From: Desmodus rotundus
Lineage: Eukaryota > Chordata > Mammalia > Chiroptera > Phyllostomidae
Direction: 5' to 3'
DNA length: 64,000 nt
NCBI RefSeq assembly: GCF_022682495.2
Contig: NC_071398.1
Coordinates: 95,383,705 to 95,447,704 of the forward strand
In this document: piece by piece, positions 11,601 to 34,709 of the stretch
How positions within the stretch are numbered: the first letter of the stretch is position 1
How the letters are laid out: each line of letters opens with the position of its first letter
Notes under the pieces: generated by a model
Told to the model about the DNA's origin: nothing
Databases searched by the model: none
The model's input: the letters and a program-made list of their open reading frames with translations, nothing else
Program-made: the position numbers and the translations under genes

Positions 11601-13844
11601 CGGTAGAGGGGGTGGATGTCAAGGCGGCGCAGCCCTGGGGCTCTGTGGGATAGGTGACCTAAGCAGCGGCAGTTTTCATTCCTCCGGGATCCTTCGGCAG
11701 GAGGCATCAGCGCCGTGCAGGATGCTAGCGACCCGACAGCGACAGCGTGCATCCTTCGGACAGGAAGCGACTTCTGTAGCCACCATTGTCCTTCCTCCTC
11801 TCTTCTCTCCCTTGAGCGGAGATGTCGAGGGTGCTGGCTCACCGAGAATTGCATCCAAGGAAGAAAAGCCCCCAGCGGGGCCCTGGAGGCGGAGGTGCTG
11901 TGAGTCTGACTCCGTCTGGAGACTTAACTACTCTATGAAGAGGCATTGACTGAGGGCCGAGTGTCCACTGTTCCTGTAGCAAAGAGCTGAGGATGAAAAG
12001 GCCTCGAGAAACACAATTTTCATTTCCTCTTCTAAAGTAAATCAGGAGGGAATTCAAGTTCACCTGGTTTGACGGACAACTGATAAATTCAGCAGGAGAC
12101 AAGGCCGGCCCGGGAACATTTACTCTAACACAAGTTCGCTCAGAGGCGGGGCTGGGAGAGAACTTCGGGTTTCTGGAGAAAGCCATGGCGAGGAGTCCTG
12201 GACAGAGAGGGAATTAAGGTGAGGGTGGCTTCCTCTTGCGCTTTCCCAGGCCCCAGCATGGACCACAGGCATAAAGCCACTCATTGTACACACTGCCGTC
12301 GCTCTGGGGCTGCTGAGCGACCCGGAGGGTGACCTGACCGTGCGTCCTCTCCGGGAAAGGGGCCTCGGCCTTGTGCTGCAACCCCGGGACTCACACTGCA
12401 GCTCTGCAGGGGTGTCCGACCCTCGGCTCCCACTAACTTACGGCTCTGCTCGTTCAGCTAAATTCCTAACATTTCGCCTTTCTTCGGGGTTTGGAATTTA
12501 GAAAAAGTAGGATGTGGGGAAAGAAAGAAAAGGGGAAAATGATGTGAAAGAAAGAAGCTGCTTTTCCTATCAACTTTTTATTCCCGAAAATGAAAATCTG
12601 CTGAGGCCACCACACAGGAGAATGGGTATGACCTCATCCCTGAAGCCACAGGAAGCAGTTTGTCTCAGCTGGGACCACAGGCAGCTGCTGGAGAAGGGGG
12701 AGGGGAAGGGGTGAGCACCTTGGGGCCACTGAGTCATCCAGCCTCAGGTCAGGGTAGACTTGCGTCTGGTTAGAGGAGAGAAAGGCACCGGCACAGCCAC
12801 AGAGGCAGACAGCAACGGAATCCACTTGGCCCTGACCCCGGCCTTGGGCATGGAGGCCGCAGGCAAAGAGGATGCTGCTTCTCCCGGAACTCCGCTGAGC
12901 AGGACTTCAGGAATCCATGAAGGCCAGGGAGCCCAGGGGCTTTGTTGCCGCTGGCAGCTGGCAAGGCTCTGTGGGCTTCCAGGGGGCAGCAGAGTGGCTA
13001 CCTCTGCAAGAGTCTCAGCCACTGCGGGGCGCGCCGTAGGCAGCACGGGGACTGCGTCTGGCTCTGCGCAGGGCGGCAGGCTGGGTCCACAGAGCACAGA
13101 GGCCAAGCCTCCCCTCTGTCCCCATGGACTTCACTTCCTCGCTGAGGGGCCAAGATGCGTACTTCACCACTGTGTTCTAGGGAGGTGCAGGAAAGCCCCT
13201 CACCTCCCCTCCCTCTTGGGGCAACTCTGGCACCTCTCCTCCGGAAGGGACAAAACCTCTAGTGACGCCCAGCAGCATGAGAACGGCCTTCAGCAGGCCT
13301 GGGGAGGGAGGGACAGACCGGCCCTTTGTATTAAACACTAAGCCAGCAGCTTGTGTGCACGGAGACTGGACTTGAAGGGACAGCGCACCAGCAGCGGAGA
13401 GAGGAGCCTGTGCCCGCCCAGTCCTTTCCTGCACATTCTGGCCACGTCTGCTCAGAGGCGGGATGGGAACCAGTTCGATCCAACACGTGTTTATGAACAT
13501 TCCCGACACTCCACCGGAACTTGGGTAGTAAGTTGAAAACAACACTTTGCCTTAGAAACTTCTCAGATAAGTTGGGGAAATGGATACAAATATATACATG
13601 ACAGCTTAGGGAGCGTGTGGACCAGGCCCAAGAGTGAAAGAGCTGTGTGTGGACACATCTGCCCTGACTTTGACCTCCCTCTGGCAGAGATTCTAATAGA
13701 CATGCCTTTGTCCACCTAACGCACAAGGACACACACACAGGGAAGAAGGCGGGTGAGGACGGGAGCGGAGAGGGGGATGAGGAGGCTGCAAGCCAAGGAG
13801 CGTGGGAGCCACCCGAGCTGGAACAGGCACGGAGGCACCTTCCC

Positions 13845-13985
13845 CTAGAGGCTTTGGGAGGGGGGGGCCCTGCTGGCACCTGGGTTTTGGACTTCTGGCC
13901 TCCAGAACTGTGGCGAATAAATTTCTGTGCTTCAAGTCACCCGGTTTGTGGCACTTGTCACCGCAGCCACAGGAAATGAATACAA
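13845..13985 (+). mobile_element. Probable MLT1-type LTR 3' end
   Basis: TTGGACTTCTGGCCTCCAGAAC, GCGAATAAATTTCTGTGCTTC and AAGTCACCCGGTTTGTGGCAC match the polyadenylation end of MLT1-type LTRs. Confidence 0.7.
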
Positions 13986-16900
13986 TGAGGAAAAGTAAAC
14001 CGGGCCCTGAGAAGCGCGGGTGAGCCCGAGAGGAAGCGGGCGGGGAGCTAGGCCCGAAAGAGCAGACGACCGCAGCGCTCGTGCACACAGACAGCAAGGC
14101 GGGGGCTGAAACTGCACCCGGGGAGAGGCACGGAGGGCCGGAGAACTCCCAGCTGGCCGTGCCTCTCTGCTTAAAGAATACTCTCCCAAACCACTTCTCT
14201 CTCCAGCACCCGCGTACTTGACACCTCTGAATCACGACAGAATGGAAAAGAGCCGCGCGGCTGCGAGCGGGGCAGCGGGCCCCTCAGCCCCTGGGCGGTG
14301 CCAACCTGCGCACCCGTGTCCGGGGACCAGCAGGCAGAGCGAGGAAGGTGGGAAATCAACCTTTCCAAGCCCTCGGGTCAGGAAGACACTGAATATGAGG
14401 ACGGAAAATGAGACGCAGGAAAGAAAAACCTCTTTGCTTGCGCAGTATCTGCAGCAAATCAAAACAAGTATGCAGGCGTCTCCCTGAAGCTGCTGGGCGA
14501 CGACCTAACCTTGCTTTTCTGAGTCACATACCCACTGCTACTAGTTTAAACTGTGCACAAGACCAATCGTGGTGCCTCTATTTAGACGTCAGTCTTTAGG
14601 ATTAACACAAGGATAAAAAGGCTTTTCATATATTTCCCCCACTCAGAACCTTCGTTTTCTACAAGATCTCACATTCTGCAAAAGAAAAAATTCCTATTTC
14701 CCTACCAAAACTCCACCATAGTTCAGCCTGGTGAAAAAATACTTTCAGGCCCCTCAGCTGAGGGGGACAGGCTAAAAGCCTTGATTTGCATGGGATCTGG
14801 TGACATGTGAGCACCCCTCACCCCAGTCATTTGCCACGTCTCCTCACCCACCCACCTGCTCCTCACCCCTTGGACGGCAGAAGCTACTCTGTGCCTGGTG
14901 TTCAGTTAAGCATGGATGAACCACACCGAACCCGATGGGGAGGTGCCTGAAATAAAGGCTTCACGGCGGGAGGACTGAAGGGAGAGGGGCGGTCCCGCGG
15001 GCAGGCGGGGTTGAGGGCATGGGGGTGGAGCTGCAGGGCACTTTATTCTGCAGGCAACGGGGAGCTACCGGAAGTGCGCAGTTCGTGTTTGAGAAAGCTC
15101 CCTCTGGCCGCAGAAAAGGGTGGGTGTGTTTTGGGGGAAAGGTGATGGGTTAAGTTTTTAAAAAATGGACGCAAAAAGAACAATAAGGAACCCAAAAGAT
15201 GAAGCGGGTCTGACCTGGAGGAGCAGGAGGAGGAATGGAGACAGTTAGGAAGACAACTAGAAGCAGGCTCAACACCCTCTGGATGGCCTGTTGGCCGGGT
15301 GTTTTTGTCTCAGCCTGAGCCCCTCCCCAAGTCCCCCACCAGCTGCAAAGCAGAATCGGAAGGCAGAGGTTGACGTGTCAGTAGGAGGCTTGGGCAAGGA
15401 CCCCAGGGAGCAGGGCGGAGCCAGAACAGGACAGAGCGGCGGAGGGTGCGGTACTATATTAGTGACGCCACACCTCCGAGACCCTCGAGGAGCCATTCCG
15501 TCCCGCACTGGTTCTGGTGTTCCCGCGGGTGTCCATTGCCCCGCACTAGGCAGCCACGCATGGGTGAGGGCCCAGCAGGTCCCTGGTTCCTCAGCTGTCC
15601 CGTGTCACTTCAGAGAAGCCGCCAGGTCAGAAGTGCGAGGGGCCTGTCTCACTGCCCCCAAGTTCAGCTCTATGTTTTACTATTTCCAACAGGAACTTTT
15701 CCTGGTTTTCAAACAAGGGGCCCTACATTTGTATTCTGCACTGGGCCTACAAGTTGGGTAGCCTGCCTTGCCCACGACCCCTGTAAAAAAGGCAGACTCA
15801 GACACAGGTCCTGCCCGATGGAAGGAACGCGTCGTCTTGAACGCGAGGACAGTGTGACGTCATCTTATTTGGCGGACAGGGGTGTGTGTGTGTGCAGGTG
15901 TGTTTCCAGTTTGCGGTCAGTCCCGGCTACGGGGCCGTAGGGAGGTGGGGTTTGCAGCTCACGTGTGCTAGTACTGCCACCTTGTGTCCAACTCGTGCAC
16001 AGCACAGAGCTCCAGGAGGAGACTCCCAGGCAGGGGCACCTGGGGCTGCTACCAGAAGTAGGTGCAAAAGCCACCCCTACTCCAGGCCCACGCGGGTACA
16101 CCAAAAGGGTTACTGTTCAGCAGGCAGTGTTTAAGGCAGGCAGGCTGTCCACACGCATCACCTCACAGCAAAGGCTGAAGCGCTTCTGCGTGTGTCCGTG
16201 CCCTTCCACCAGCACACGCTCTTTCCTTTCACTCTCATCTCCCTCCTGTCTGTAGTGCCTCTCACAGCCGACCCCACACGTGGACCACCAAACGCTCCTC
16301 AAGGCTGGTGCCTTTGAGTCCAACCCCTCATCCCACTCTCCCTCGGTGGAAGGCCTGGTCCTGGGGGCGGTGCTGGACCACCGTGTCTGGAGCACTGCGG
16401 GCCGGAAGGGAGGGTGGTCAGGTCCTGAGCCAGCCCCGGCAGGACAGGGACTCTAAGGGCAGTCCGCACCGGGCAAATATTCTACTGTGTTACTCTGAAG
16501 TGTAAACATATGTTCATCTATATTTTCTTCTTTGTAAGGTTTGTTAGCATTTAACTCCTTCATTTATCTAAAATTTATTTTGATAAGTGGTAAAGGGTAA
16601 AAGTATAATTAAAACATTTTCCCCAAATCTTTAAACAGTTGTTCTAATACCACTTGTGCAATATAACAAACTTCTGCTTCCTTTAATAAAGACCAAATTG
16701 TCATTATACTGATAGTATTTTTCTGGCGTACCTGTTCTAGTCCCTGTACCTGTCTGTCGACTTTGGCACCAGGACCAGGCCAGTTCAGTCACGCGCAACA
16801 ATATGGGGCCTTTTAATAACTGGTAGGGCAAAAACACCGTCATTTTTCTTTTTCAAAAATGTCATAGCCTTCTACCTCCCTCCCATTTCTCTTATTCTTT

Positions 16901-17689
16901 TACACATATATATTTTTAATTACTTTCGTTAAGAAGAATCGCATTGGGGTATTGACTTAATTGAAACAAAATCTCACATTAAGCACCTGACAGGTTTCAT
17001 AAGAAAGGATGCCGTGACAGTCGGGCCTTTGTCCTCGAGCCGTCATTTCTCCAGAGGAGAGTGTGGATGGGGACAAACAGAACGGGCCGTGGCACGGGAC
17101 GAGCTCTGGGAGTTGGGCAAGTCGCCCGGCGTCTCCGTGCCTCACCTTCGCTACCTATACAGTCATTTTTATTGTCCCGCTAGGCCTAGAACCAGCATTG
17201 TGACTCTAGATTGTGACAGAGCAGTCTCTCACAATCAAATCTCAAAACAATTTAACTCTTAAATTTTACTCTGTTCACCCCAAAATACCTTCTCAGCCTC
17301 CAAAGCTAAGACACTGTGGAAAAAGCAAAGGCCGCATAACAGCGATGGTGGGTACCTCCCCCTCTGTCTAACTCTATAATCTCCAACTGAATAGGAGCAT
17401 CCGAAGGGCAGAGATTTTTTCTGGTGAAAAGGAGACCCCTTGGGAGAACTCAAGGTAAAGCAAGCCTCCTTTTGGCCTTGCCAAGCTTCCCACACTTAGT
17501 GGAAGAGGGTGTGCTGGGGGAAAAGATCTTAGGCTGTTTCACAAACCCGACATAATTAATTAAAGAAGACCTGGAGTGGTATCTCACTATCTCTGAGCTC
17601 CTATTTTACCAGCCATTAAATTGCTTTAATCTCTTCTCTTACAGTGAAAAACAGCCTATTAAGATAACGATGCTGTTTAAGATACTGTA
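13986..17689. other. Intergenic, nothing clear
   Basis: No supported gene. 14950-15250 may be an ancient mammal-wide repeat; 16500-16950 is AT-rich. One MIR trace is listed separately. Confidence 0.5.
17085..17170 (+). mobile_element. MIR-like fragment
   Basis: GGGCAAGTCGCCCGGCGTCTC and CGTGCCTCACCTTCGCTACC match the MIR core (GGCAAGTCACTTAACCTCTC). Confidence 0.5.
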
Positions 17690-18145
17690 CGCGCACTTTC
17701 ACAGTAGCATTATTCACAATAGTCAAAAAAGGTAGACGCAAAGCCGATAGCCACCTACAGATGAAGGGATAAACAGGATGTGGTTTGTCTACACAACGGA
17801 GTATTTGTTACTCAGCCACGAGGAGGAGTGGAGCACCAACACACGCTACCACTTGGATGAAGCTAGAAGACATGTTCAGTGAAAGAAGCCAGTCACCAAA
17901 GGACAGGTGTATGATTCCATCTAGACAAGCTACAAAGAGGAGTCCAGTTCACAGAGACCCAAGCTGAGTGATGGCACCAGGGGCCGGGGGTGCAGGGCAA
18001 TGGGAAGTCCTTGCCCAGTGGGTACCCAGTTTCAGTTTGGGAAGATAAAAAGTTCTGGAGATGGGTGTTGCAGCTGTACAATGGTGTGAATGCACTTAAT
18101 ACCACTGAACACTTAAAAATGAGTACGATGACCTGAAAGTTCCCT
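17690..18145 (+). mobile_element. LINE-1 3' end fragment
   Basis: CACAGTAGCATTATTCACAA, ACGGAGTATTTGTTACTCAGC, AGTGAAAGAAGCCAGTCACC and the end ATGGTGTGAATGCACTTAAT ... CTGAACACTTAAAA match old LINE-1 3' ends. It stops about 0.6 kb before MRPS14. Confidence 0.85.
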
Positions 18146-18750
18146 GCACTACAGACTGAAATCAGCAGCTTTTAAACGGCAATGCTGCCCTTCCAATACA
18201 GAGTATGTGTTTGTGTATACACAGACATAAATGGGAACTGTATCATCGCCACCATCAACACGATCATTATCACCACTGAGGTGGAAAGGTGATTTGCAAC
18301 ATCTACAGCGGGATGATAGGATTGACAATAATTGTCGGTGTCTGGCAAGTAGCCCCCTCAATTGCAAGGAGGACCTATGAGGAACCGGTTGAGTAAGACG
18401 GAGGACTCCGGGGAAGAGACCTTGGCGAAGACCACCTGGGTGGCAAGGGGCGGGAGGGGCGTGGGTAGCGACGAAGGTAGCCTTAGCGGGCAGCCAGCGG
18501 AAAGGCAGCAGCGAGCGAGGAGCTCCAGGCTACCCATCAGTATCAAAGTGCGCTCCCAGCTTTGAAATTTGCCCGAGTTCCGTTAATTACCACGAGAACG
18601 CACGTTCAATAAATGACCTCTCCTTCCAGTAGGCTGGAGCCACGCCCACCCCGCCCCGCCCCGCCCCTGAGGCCAGGGCCCCGCCCCCCAGCGTCTCCGT
18701 ATTGGGCAGTGTCAATAAAGTTGCAGCGGCTTGACTTTGCGGCGGACAAC

Positions 18751-29459
<10,709 letters not shown>

Positions 29460-29700
29460 TCCGCTCCAGAGCCTGTGGAGCGTCCAGGGAAACCTGCTGT
29501 GACAAGAGACTTTTCTAACCCTTTTACTAGGCATCTAGTACGGGAATCTAGTCTGCCCGATGCCGTTACTTTAACATTTTCAATGAAGACGTTTGGATGG
29601 TTCGTCCTGTCAGTGAATTCTCTTTCCTGTTGGACTAAATTAAATACACTGTTCTCATGCATGGCGCAGAGTAATAAAAACTATTTTCCGTGAAGACAGG
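29460..29700 (+). other. MRPS14: MRPS14 3' UTR with poly(A) signal
   Basis: The sequence after the stop has no SINE or LINE. It contains a canonical AATAAA at 29673-29678, so cleavage is expected near 29690-29700. A longer 3' UTR from a later signal cannot be excluded. Confidence 0.7.
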
Positions 29701-30671
29701 CTCGGTATGCTTGCCTTTTCCTTCAAGTTTCGTCTTCCAGCAGCCTTTCAGGGTTCCTGTACTTCAGGGCATTCTCTCCTAATGCAGACTCTGTGGTACT
29801 ACTGTTCATCCAGCTCACCGGCTCGCAGCCAGCGCGTCTCTGGCACATCTGCAGCGCTGGGCCGGCCTCGCCGGCCTCACAGTCCACTCTCCTGTTGGTT
29901 CCTTGTTAAAGAAACAGGACGTGGGAAGGGAGAGCTGACATCTGATTACCTGGCCCTCAACTTCTTTGTGTGATGGCAAACAAACAGTGGAACCGGTTTT
30001 CTTGTTCCATCTTCAGGGGCCCTTAGAACAAAGCCTCTGAAAAATCTATCCAAAGACGAAAAGTTCTGTTGAATAGCCAGTCTCTGTCTTCACGTTTATG
30101 TGGCCTGTAGCAGAATGAGTCGGGGAGCAAAAGGCGGTGTCAGGCAGTGGCAGTGAGCAGTGCAGTGACACAGGTGTGCACGGAGTAGTGGCGGCACCTA
30201 TGTAACACCCAGGAGGTGTTCTGGGGCTGACACCTGCAAGTACGTCAGGAGGCCAGCGATGAGATTCTGCAGACAGGACGGTGGAAGCAAAGGCATAAAG
30301 GCATCAAACAGTGAAATTGTAGTCATTCCCATGCATCAGGAACACAAAGCACAAGACAAGGGCCAAACCACAGAAAATGCCATGGATGGCAAGGGGCTAA
30401 GACCTAATTTAAATACAGCTACTGGAGAGTTTTAAGCAGAGGAATGACATCACCAGCTTGCTCTACAGGTAACTGACGGATGGGTGGTACACAGCCAAAG
30501 AAGGAAAAGGCTACAAGCAAGATAGCCAGTTAGGAGGATGTCTTAATTGTCCAGGTAGATGAGGGCCTGAGCTAAGGTAGCGATATTAGCAAAAGGAGAT
30601 GGTAGGACAAATGTAAGTATTTAGGAAAGAAAATTGGGCAAGACGTAGAGACTACTTACATCTAGGAGGTA

Positions 30672-30896
30672 AAAGGGCTCTCTGGCCCTGAGTAGTGGGG
30701 CTCAGGGGATTGAGCAGAGCCTGCAAACCAAAAGGTCGCTGGTTCGATTCCCAGTCAGGTAACATGCCTCGGTTGCAGGCCAGGTCCCCAGCTGTGGCTG
30801 TGCAAGAGGCAACTGATTCATGTTTTTCCCTTTTTTTCTCCCTTCTTCCCTCTATCTCTAAAAATAAATTTAAAAAATGGAAAAAGGGGCTCTGGG
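30672..30896 (+). mobile_element. VES-type SINE
   Basis: Head CTCTGGCCCTGAGTAGTGGG, box B CTGGTTCGATTCCCAGTC, CAGGCCAGGTCCCCAG and a CT-rich tail. Flanks AAAAGGGCTCTCTGG and AAAAGGGGCTCTGGG are an imperfect target duplication. It lies between MRPS14 and CACYBP. Confidence 0.9.
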
Positions 30897-32369
30897 TTCC
30901 TGGTAAGGGTGACTAGATAGGTGGTACAGAGCAACCCCAGACAGGATAATGGGGGCCAGGGGAAAAGGCTGGGTTCCAGAAACATTTCTGAATTCGGGTT
31001 TCAGCTGTGCAGTGTTTGAGAGGCCTGTAGCATCCCGAAGGGGAAGCCTGCTGTGCAGCTGGAGAGCAGAGTCAGGAACTCTAAGTTATGAGAGGGAATT
31101 ACGATACACCTTGGATTCATTTCTAAAATTTATATTGCAACTTACAAACTGGAGGGCTAGCTGATCCCAACTGGAAACTAGTGTCAATCAAATTAGAACT
31201 AGAACTTCACATTTGCTGACTTACGGCATTCCTGGCTAAGACACCTCCCAGCCTATTCTTTTGTTTGAATTAGGACTCAAGCATACTTATTGGGTTGCTT
31301 TATCTCTTCTTCATGTCTTGTCTTTGGTTGGAGGAGCCCGTTTGTCCTGTGGAAGGGTCCAGCATTCTGCTGTTTGCTTCCCCACGTGTCCTTTAACTTA
31401 CTCCTCTGTCCTTATAAAGCCGGCTGCTACATCCAAAGGCCTGACTAACCACAGGTCCAATTACTTAGAAACGAACTTTCACAGGATGCTGTGTACTTTC
31501 ATACTGCATCCGAAGGCAGGTACCTGGTTGTCCCACTTTTAGAGATGATTGGTCAGCCATCTCTACAGCTCAGCCTGGCCCCTGAACTTGAAGTTCACCA
31601 TTTATTAACCTGTCCAGTCATTTAGGATTGCAATGGCGATGTTCTAAATTCCACCAGTTTTTCTGCCTTAGCTGGTATTTGTCATTAAGAAACTTTCCCT
31701 TATCAACAATTTATTGCTCTCAAATAGATTTCTTACTGTGAAGACTAGACGAATGCACGGTTTTCTCACAACTGTCAGAGTAAATCATGCTCTAGCAGTG
31801 TCCAAAGGAGGTAAGTTTTCACTGTCATGAACTTGTAGATCTGTTTCAATCCACTCCGGACATTATTTCGATGCTCAGATTAATCCCCTGCCCCCGACCC
31901 TCCACTGTCGGGTCCCTTATCCTGTTGCCGTGATAGGGGACACTGGGCCTTCCCTCTCTGACACCAGAGAACCCAGGCTTCCCTTTGTATCCCCTGCCCC
32001 CGACCTTCTTCCCAGCGCCCCTGGTGCTTTGAGTAGGACACGGTGTGTGGGGACATCGGAGCGCTAAGGGTGCCGCCCGTCGCTACTGAATTCTGGACTG
32101 CGTGGCTTGAAGCTTTTAGGCCCTTTTACTTGGACTTGCTAAGAAATGGCTCTCTTTTCCAGACAAAAATAGTAAGTTTATATTGATATTATATTTGTAA
32201 AGATCTTAGCTCCTAGACACATCAGTCTACGATAGTTCCAGCATTGGAACTATGCTCACTAGCCAGTGGACAGTCAAAATGCCATGTTCTAAAGTCACTT
32301 GAAAGCAACATGTTTATAACTTGCAATGTTTTCAAATGTTAGGGTTAAAATTAGCTTTTAAATTTCAGA

Positions 32370-33080
32370 TGGTTCTCAAGTCAAAACTAAAGGAAAAAGT
32401 ACATTCACAGAAATACCGCTTCCATCCTGCCCCTTTCCTTCCCATTGGTAACCATTTTTATTGGCTGGGATCTACCCTTTCAGTCTGTGAAACGCAAGCA
32501 AATACGTGTACGTGAGTGCCTTCACACGCCACCCGTTCTAACATAAGGCGGGTTAGTGCACTGTGAATGGTGTTCTGCACTTCGCCTTTCGACAGTGTCC
32601 CGGCGAGCGTTCGGTGCCCCGGGACTCAGCGTACTCCTCACTCCTGTTTCTGACTGTAAGCAGTCCTCCAGGAACTGACATTTGGGTGGTTCCAATCTTT
32701 TGTAAGCATCATTCCCAATCTTGGGTCAGTGTCACCTTTGGGGAAGGAGCGAGCTGTGAGTCAGATGACCAATGCACGTGTGATTCTGGTGGTGGCGACC
32801 GACTGCCCCTCTACAGCTCTAACCCTCACTCTTTTCATCCCACCCCCACGTGTGAAGCCCCCAGGCCCTCAACCGTCAGCATGCTACACTTCTGCCGTTT
32901 TCCCAATAAAAGGTGGAAATAGGTGGTTTTTTATGTCTCTTCTAAGCACAATGAGCATCTTTTCATGTTAAAATCCACTTACATGTTTCTCTGTGAACTC
33001 TGTTCTGAATCCTATGTGCCTTTTATTATGTGTGTGGGGTTTGTTGCCCACGTAAACGTTCATTACGTAGCTGAAATTAA
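32370..33080 (-). mobile_element. Probable antisense LINE-1 3' fragment
   Basis: CCCATTGGTAACCATTTTTA, AATGGTGTTCTGCACTTCGCC, CAATGAGCATCTTTTCATGT and CACTTACATGTTTCTCTGTGA match the complement of a LINE-1M 3' end. Confidence 0.6.
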
Positions 33081-33293
33081 CCAATGTTTATTTAGCCTTA
33101 TTGCTTCTAGTTTTCAGGTCACACAGTGTGGGTTTCCCTCACTCCTAGGCTGCAACGGAGTTCTATTCGTGCCTTCTAGTACTCGCAGGGCTTCGTTTTC
33201 GTATGTAAATCTTGCATCTGTGTGGAACGCACGCATTACTACTTTTGGTTGTTTCGGTAAAAGCTCACCTCTACTTGTTCTGACACGCCAGGA

Positions 33294-33453
33294 CAGGCAT
33301 ACCTGGGAGATACTGCGGGTTCGGTCCCAGACCACCAAAATAAAGTGCATAGCGCAATAAAGCGGGCTGTGATCTTTTTGCTGGTGGAGGGTCTTGCCTT
33401 CAATTTGTAAAAAACACACCTGCGAAGTGCAATAAAGTGAAGCTCAATAGAAA
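33294..33453 (+). mobile_element. Tigger1-derived MITE, one end decayed
   Basis: CAGGCATACCTGGGAGATAC and GCGGGTTCGGTCCCAGACCA, then CTTTTTGCTGGTGGAGGGTC and the end AATTTGTAAAAAACAC...GCAATAAAGTGAAGC. Both ends of Tigger1 are joined with nearly all the interior missing. Confidence 0.85.
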
Positions 33454-33845
33454 CAACTGCATTGGGCCTCTCTCTGTCCTGTTCCATTGGACTGTTTATT
33501 CACGTGTCAACATCCCAGCTTTAATTACCGAGGTTTAACAATGTGTTCAGTAGTACTAACTATCCTACACGTTGGCTGTTTGTTCATTCTAAATGCTACC
33601 TACCAAATTCGACTCTACCACCTGTACCAAATCCTCTTGCTGCTGCAGTTCTCATTAATCCTCTCAGGTTTTTCCTGTGTGTTTAGTCTGCATCACCACC
33701 TCGTGATGGAGATCACAGGCACCTCAACACCTACTCCTGTTTTTGGGGTGAGTGATTCCCTCTAAAATAAACAGTTCCCCCCGCAAAGCCTAACCTTTCT
33801 TGGATAAACAGATAGTAAAGCTGTGCCACCAAATAAAAACCTAAT

Positions 33846-34552
33846 TTTATTGAAAACAGGAAAAGATGGATTTTCACATTTGTTTCGGCCAGTGGTTATT
33901 GCTTTTGTAAGCTACCTGACCCTCGGCAACACCAACTGGCACTAGACAGAGGTGTCTGTTCCTGTCAGCATCAGAGTTAGTCTCAGTTTATTCATCAACA
34001 AATGCATTTAACCCTAGTGAAGGACACTCTGATTGGGTCCTTAGGGCACCATAAGGGGGGGGGGGGGGAGCGGGTGTGCGTTACATAAGCTGCTAATACA
34101 GAAGAGATCGACATCTCTCCAGCAACCTGGAAGCACAGATCCACATTTGCATTTTATGTAAAAATTCAGGTTTTATTCTTTTTTTACTTATTCTTACATT
34201 GGTGAGAACTGATGTCAGGAACTTAAGCAGCAGTAACTTTTCTGCCTCTCAGCTGAACAAAAATACTATATGGCATTTCCACTAGGCAAGACTTGCTTCT
34301 TCACATTTCACATGAGAATGCAGTACTACTCCTTCTTGAACAAAATGACCAGTTTACTACGGAAACCATCTTTAGAGGAAGTGTTTAATAAGCATATTTT
34401 ATTTAAATAAATCCCCCAGTAGGAGAATTCACTGCCTTGACTCAGAAGACGACTCTAAGTTATCGGTTACATTTATCTGTGCGGCTCACCAACGTGTCCT
34501 CATCGAAACATCAGTATTTCCACATCACAGTTCCCAAAAGGGCTTTACAGCC
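33846..34552 (-). other. CACYBP: CACYBP 3' UTR and alternative poly(A) signals
   Basis: On the minus strand AATAAA occurs at 34403-34398, 34177-34172, 33992-33987 and 33851-33846. These would give 3' UTRs of about 0.17 to 0.72 kb. Which is used cannot be read from sequence. A run of 14 G on the plus strand (34055-34068) lies between them. Confidence 0.6.
34055..34068. repeat. G14 homopolymer
   Basis: Fourteen consecutive G between CACYBP poly(A) signals; on the CACYBP transcript strand it is C14. Confidence 0.95.
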
Positions 34553-34709
34553 TCAAAATTCTGTGTCTCCTTTGGCTTGCTTCTCTCTCGACTGTACCCA
34601 GGCTTTGTTAATGGTTCGCTTCATATCATCATCTCCATCTTCATAAATTTTCTTTAGAACATTCATCAATCCCTCACTAGGGTCTGTCTCCGTGTCATAG
34701 GAAGGCTTT
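34553..34709 (-). CDS. CACYBP: CACYBP coding exon 6 with stop
   Basis: 157 nt after acceptor TTCAACAG. It encodes [18 protein letters not shown] through the acidic DGDDD stretch to the terminal GDTEF and TGA (34555-34553). This is the SGS / S100A6-binding tail. Confidence 0.97.

Larger units (their letters stand above)
8196..13844. other. Intergenic, old repeat relics only
   Basis: GC-richer DNA with several long open frames on both strands (for example 9408-10073 minus, 10096-10803 plus, 11078-11854 minus) whose translations resemble no protein family. MIR/L2 traces are listed separately. A CTCF-like TGACCAGAGGGCGC lies at 8339-8352. Confidence 0.5.
29701..33845. other. Interval between MRPS14 and CACYBP 3' ends
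   Basis: Tail-to-tail spacer with an old repeat of unresolved family (about 30330-30650), a VES, an antisense LINE-1 fragment and a Tigger MITE. No gene or RNA gene recognised. Confidence 0.6.

Noticed and set aside
9408..11854. Long open frames (over 200 codons) on both strands, e.g. 9408-10073 minus, 10096-10803 plus, 11078-11854 minus
   Set aside because: Low-complexity, Pro/Arg/Ser-rich translations with no recognisable domain, no promoter island, no splice or poly(A) context; they fit chance frames in GC-rich intergenic DNA.
1..18600. Exons of TNN, the next gene expected to the left
   Set aside because: No fibronectin type III, EGF-like or fibrinogen-like coding pieces could be read on either strand; in human it lies tens of kilobases away.
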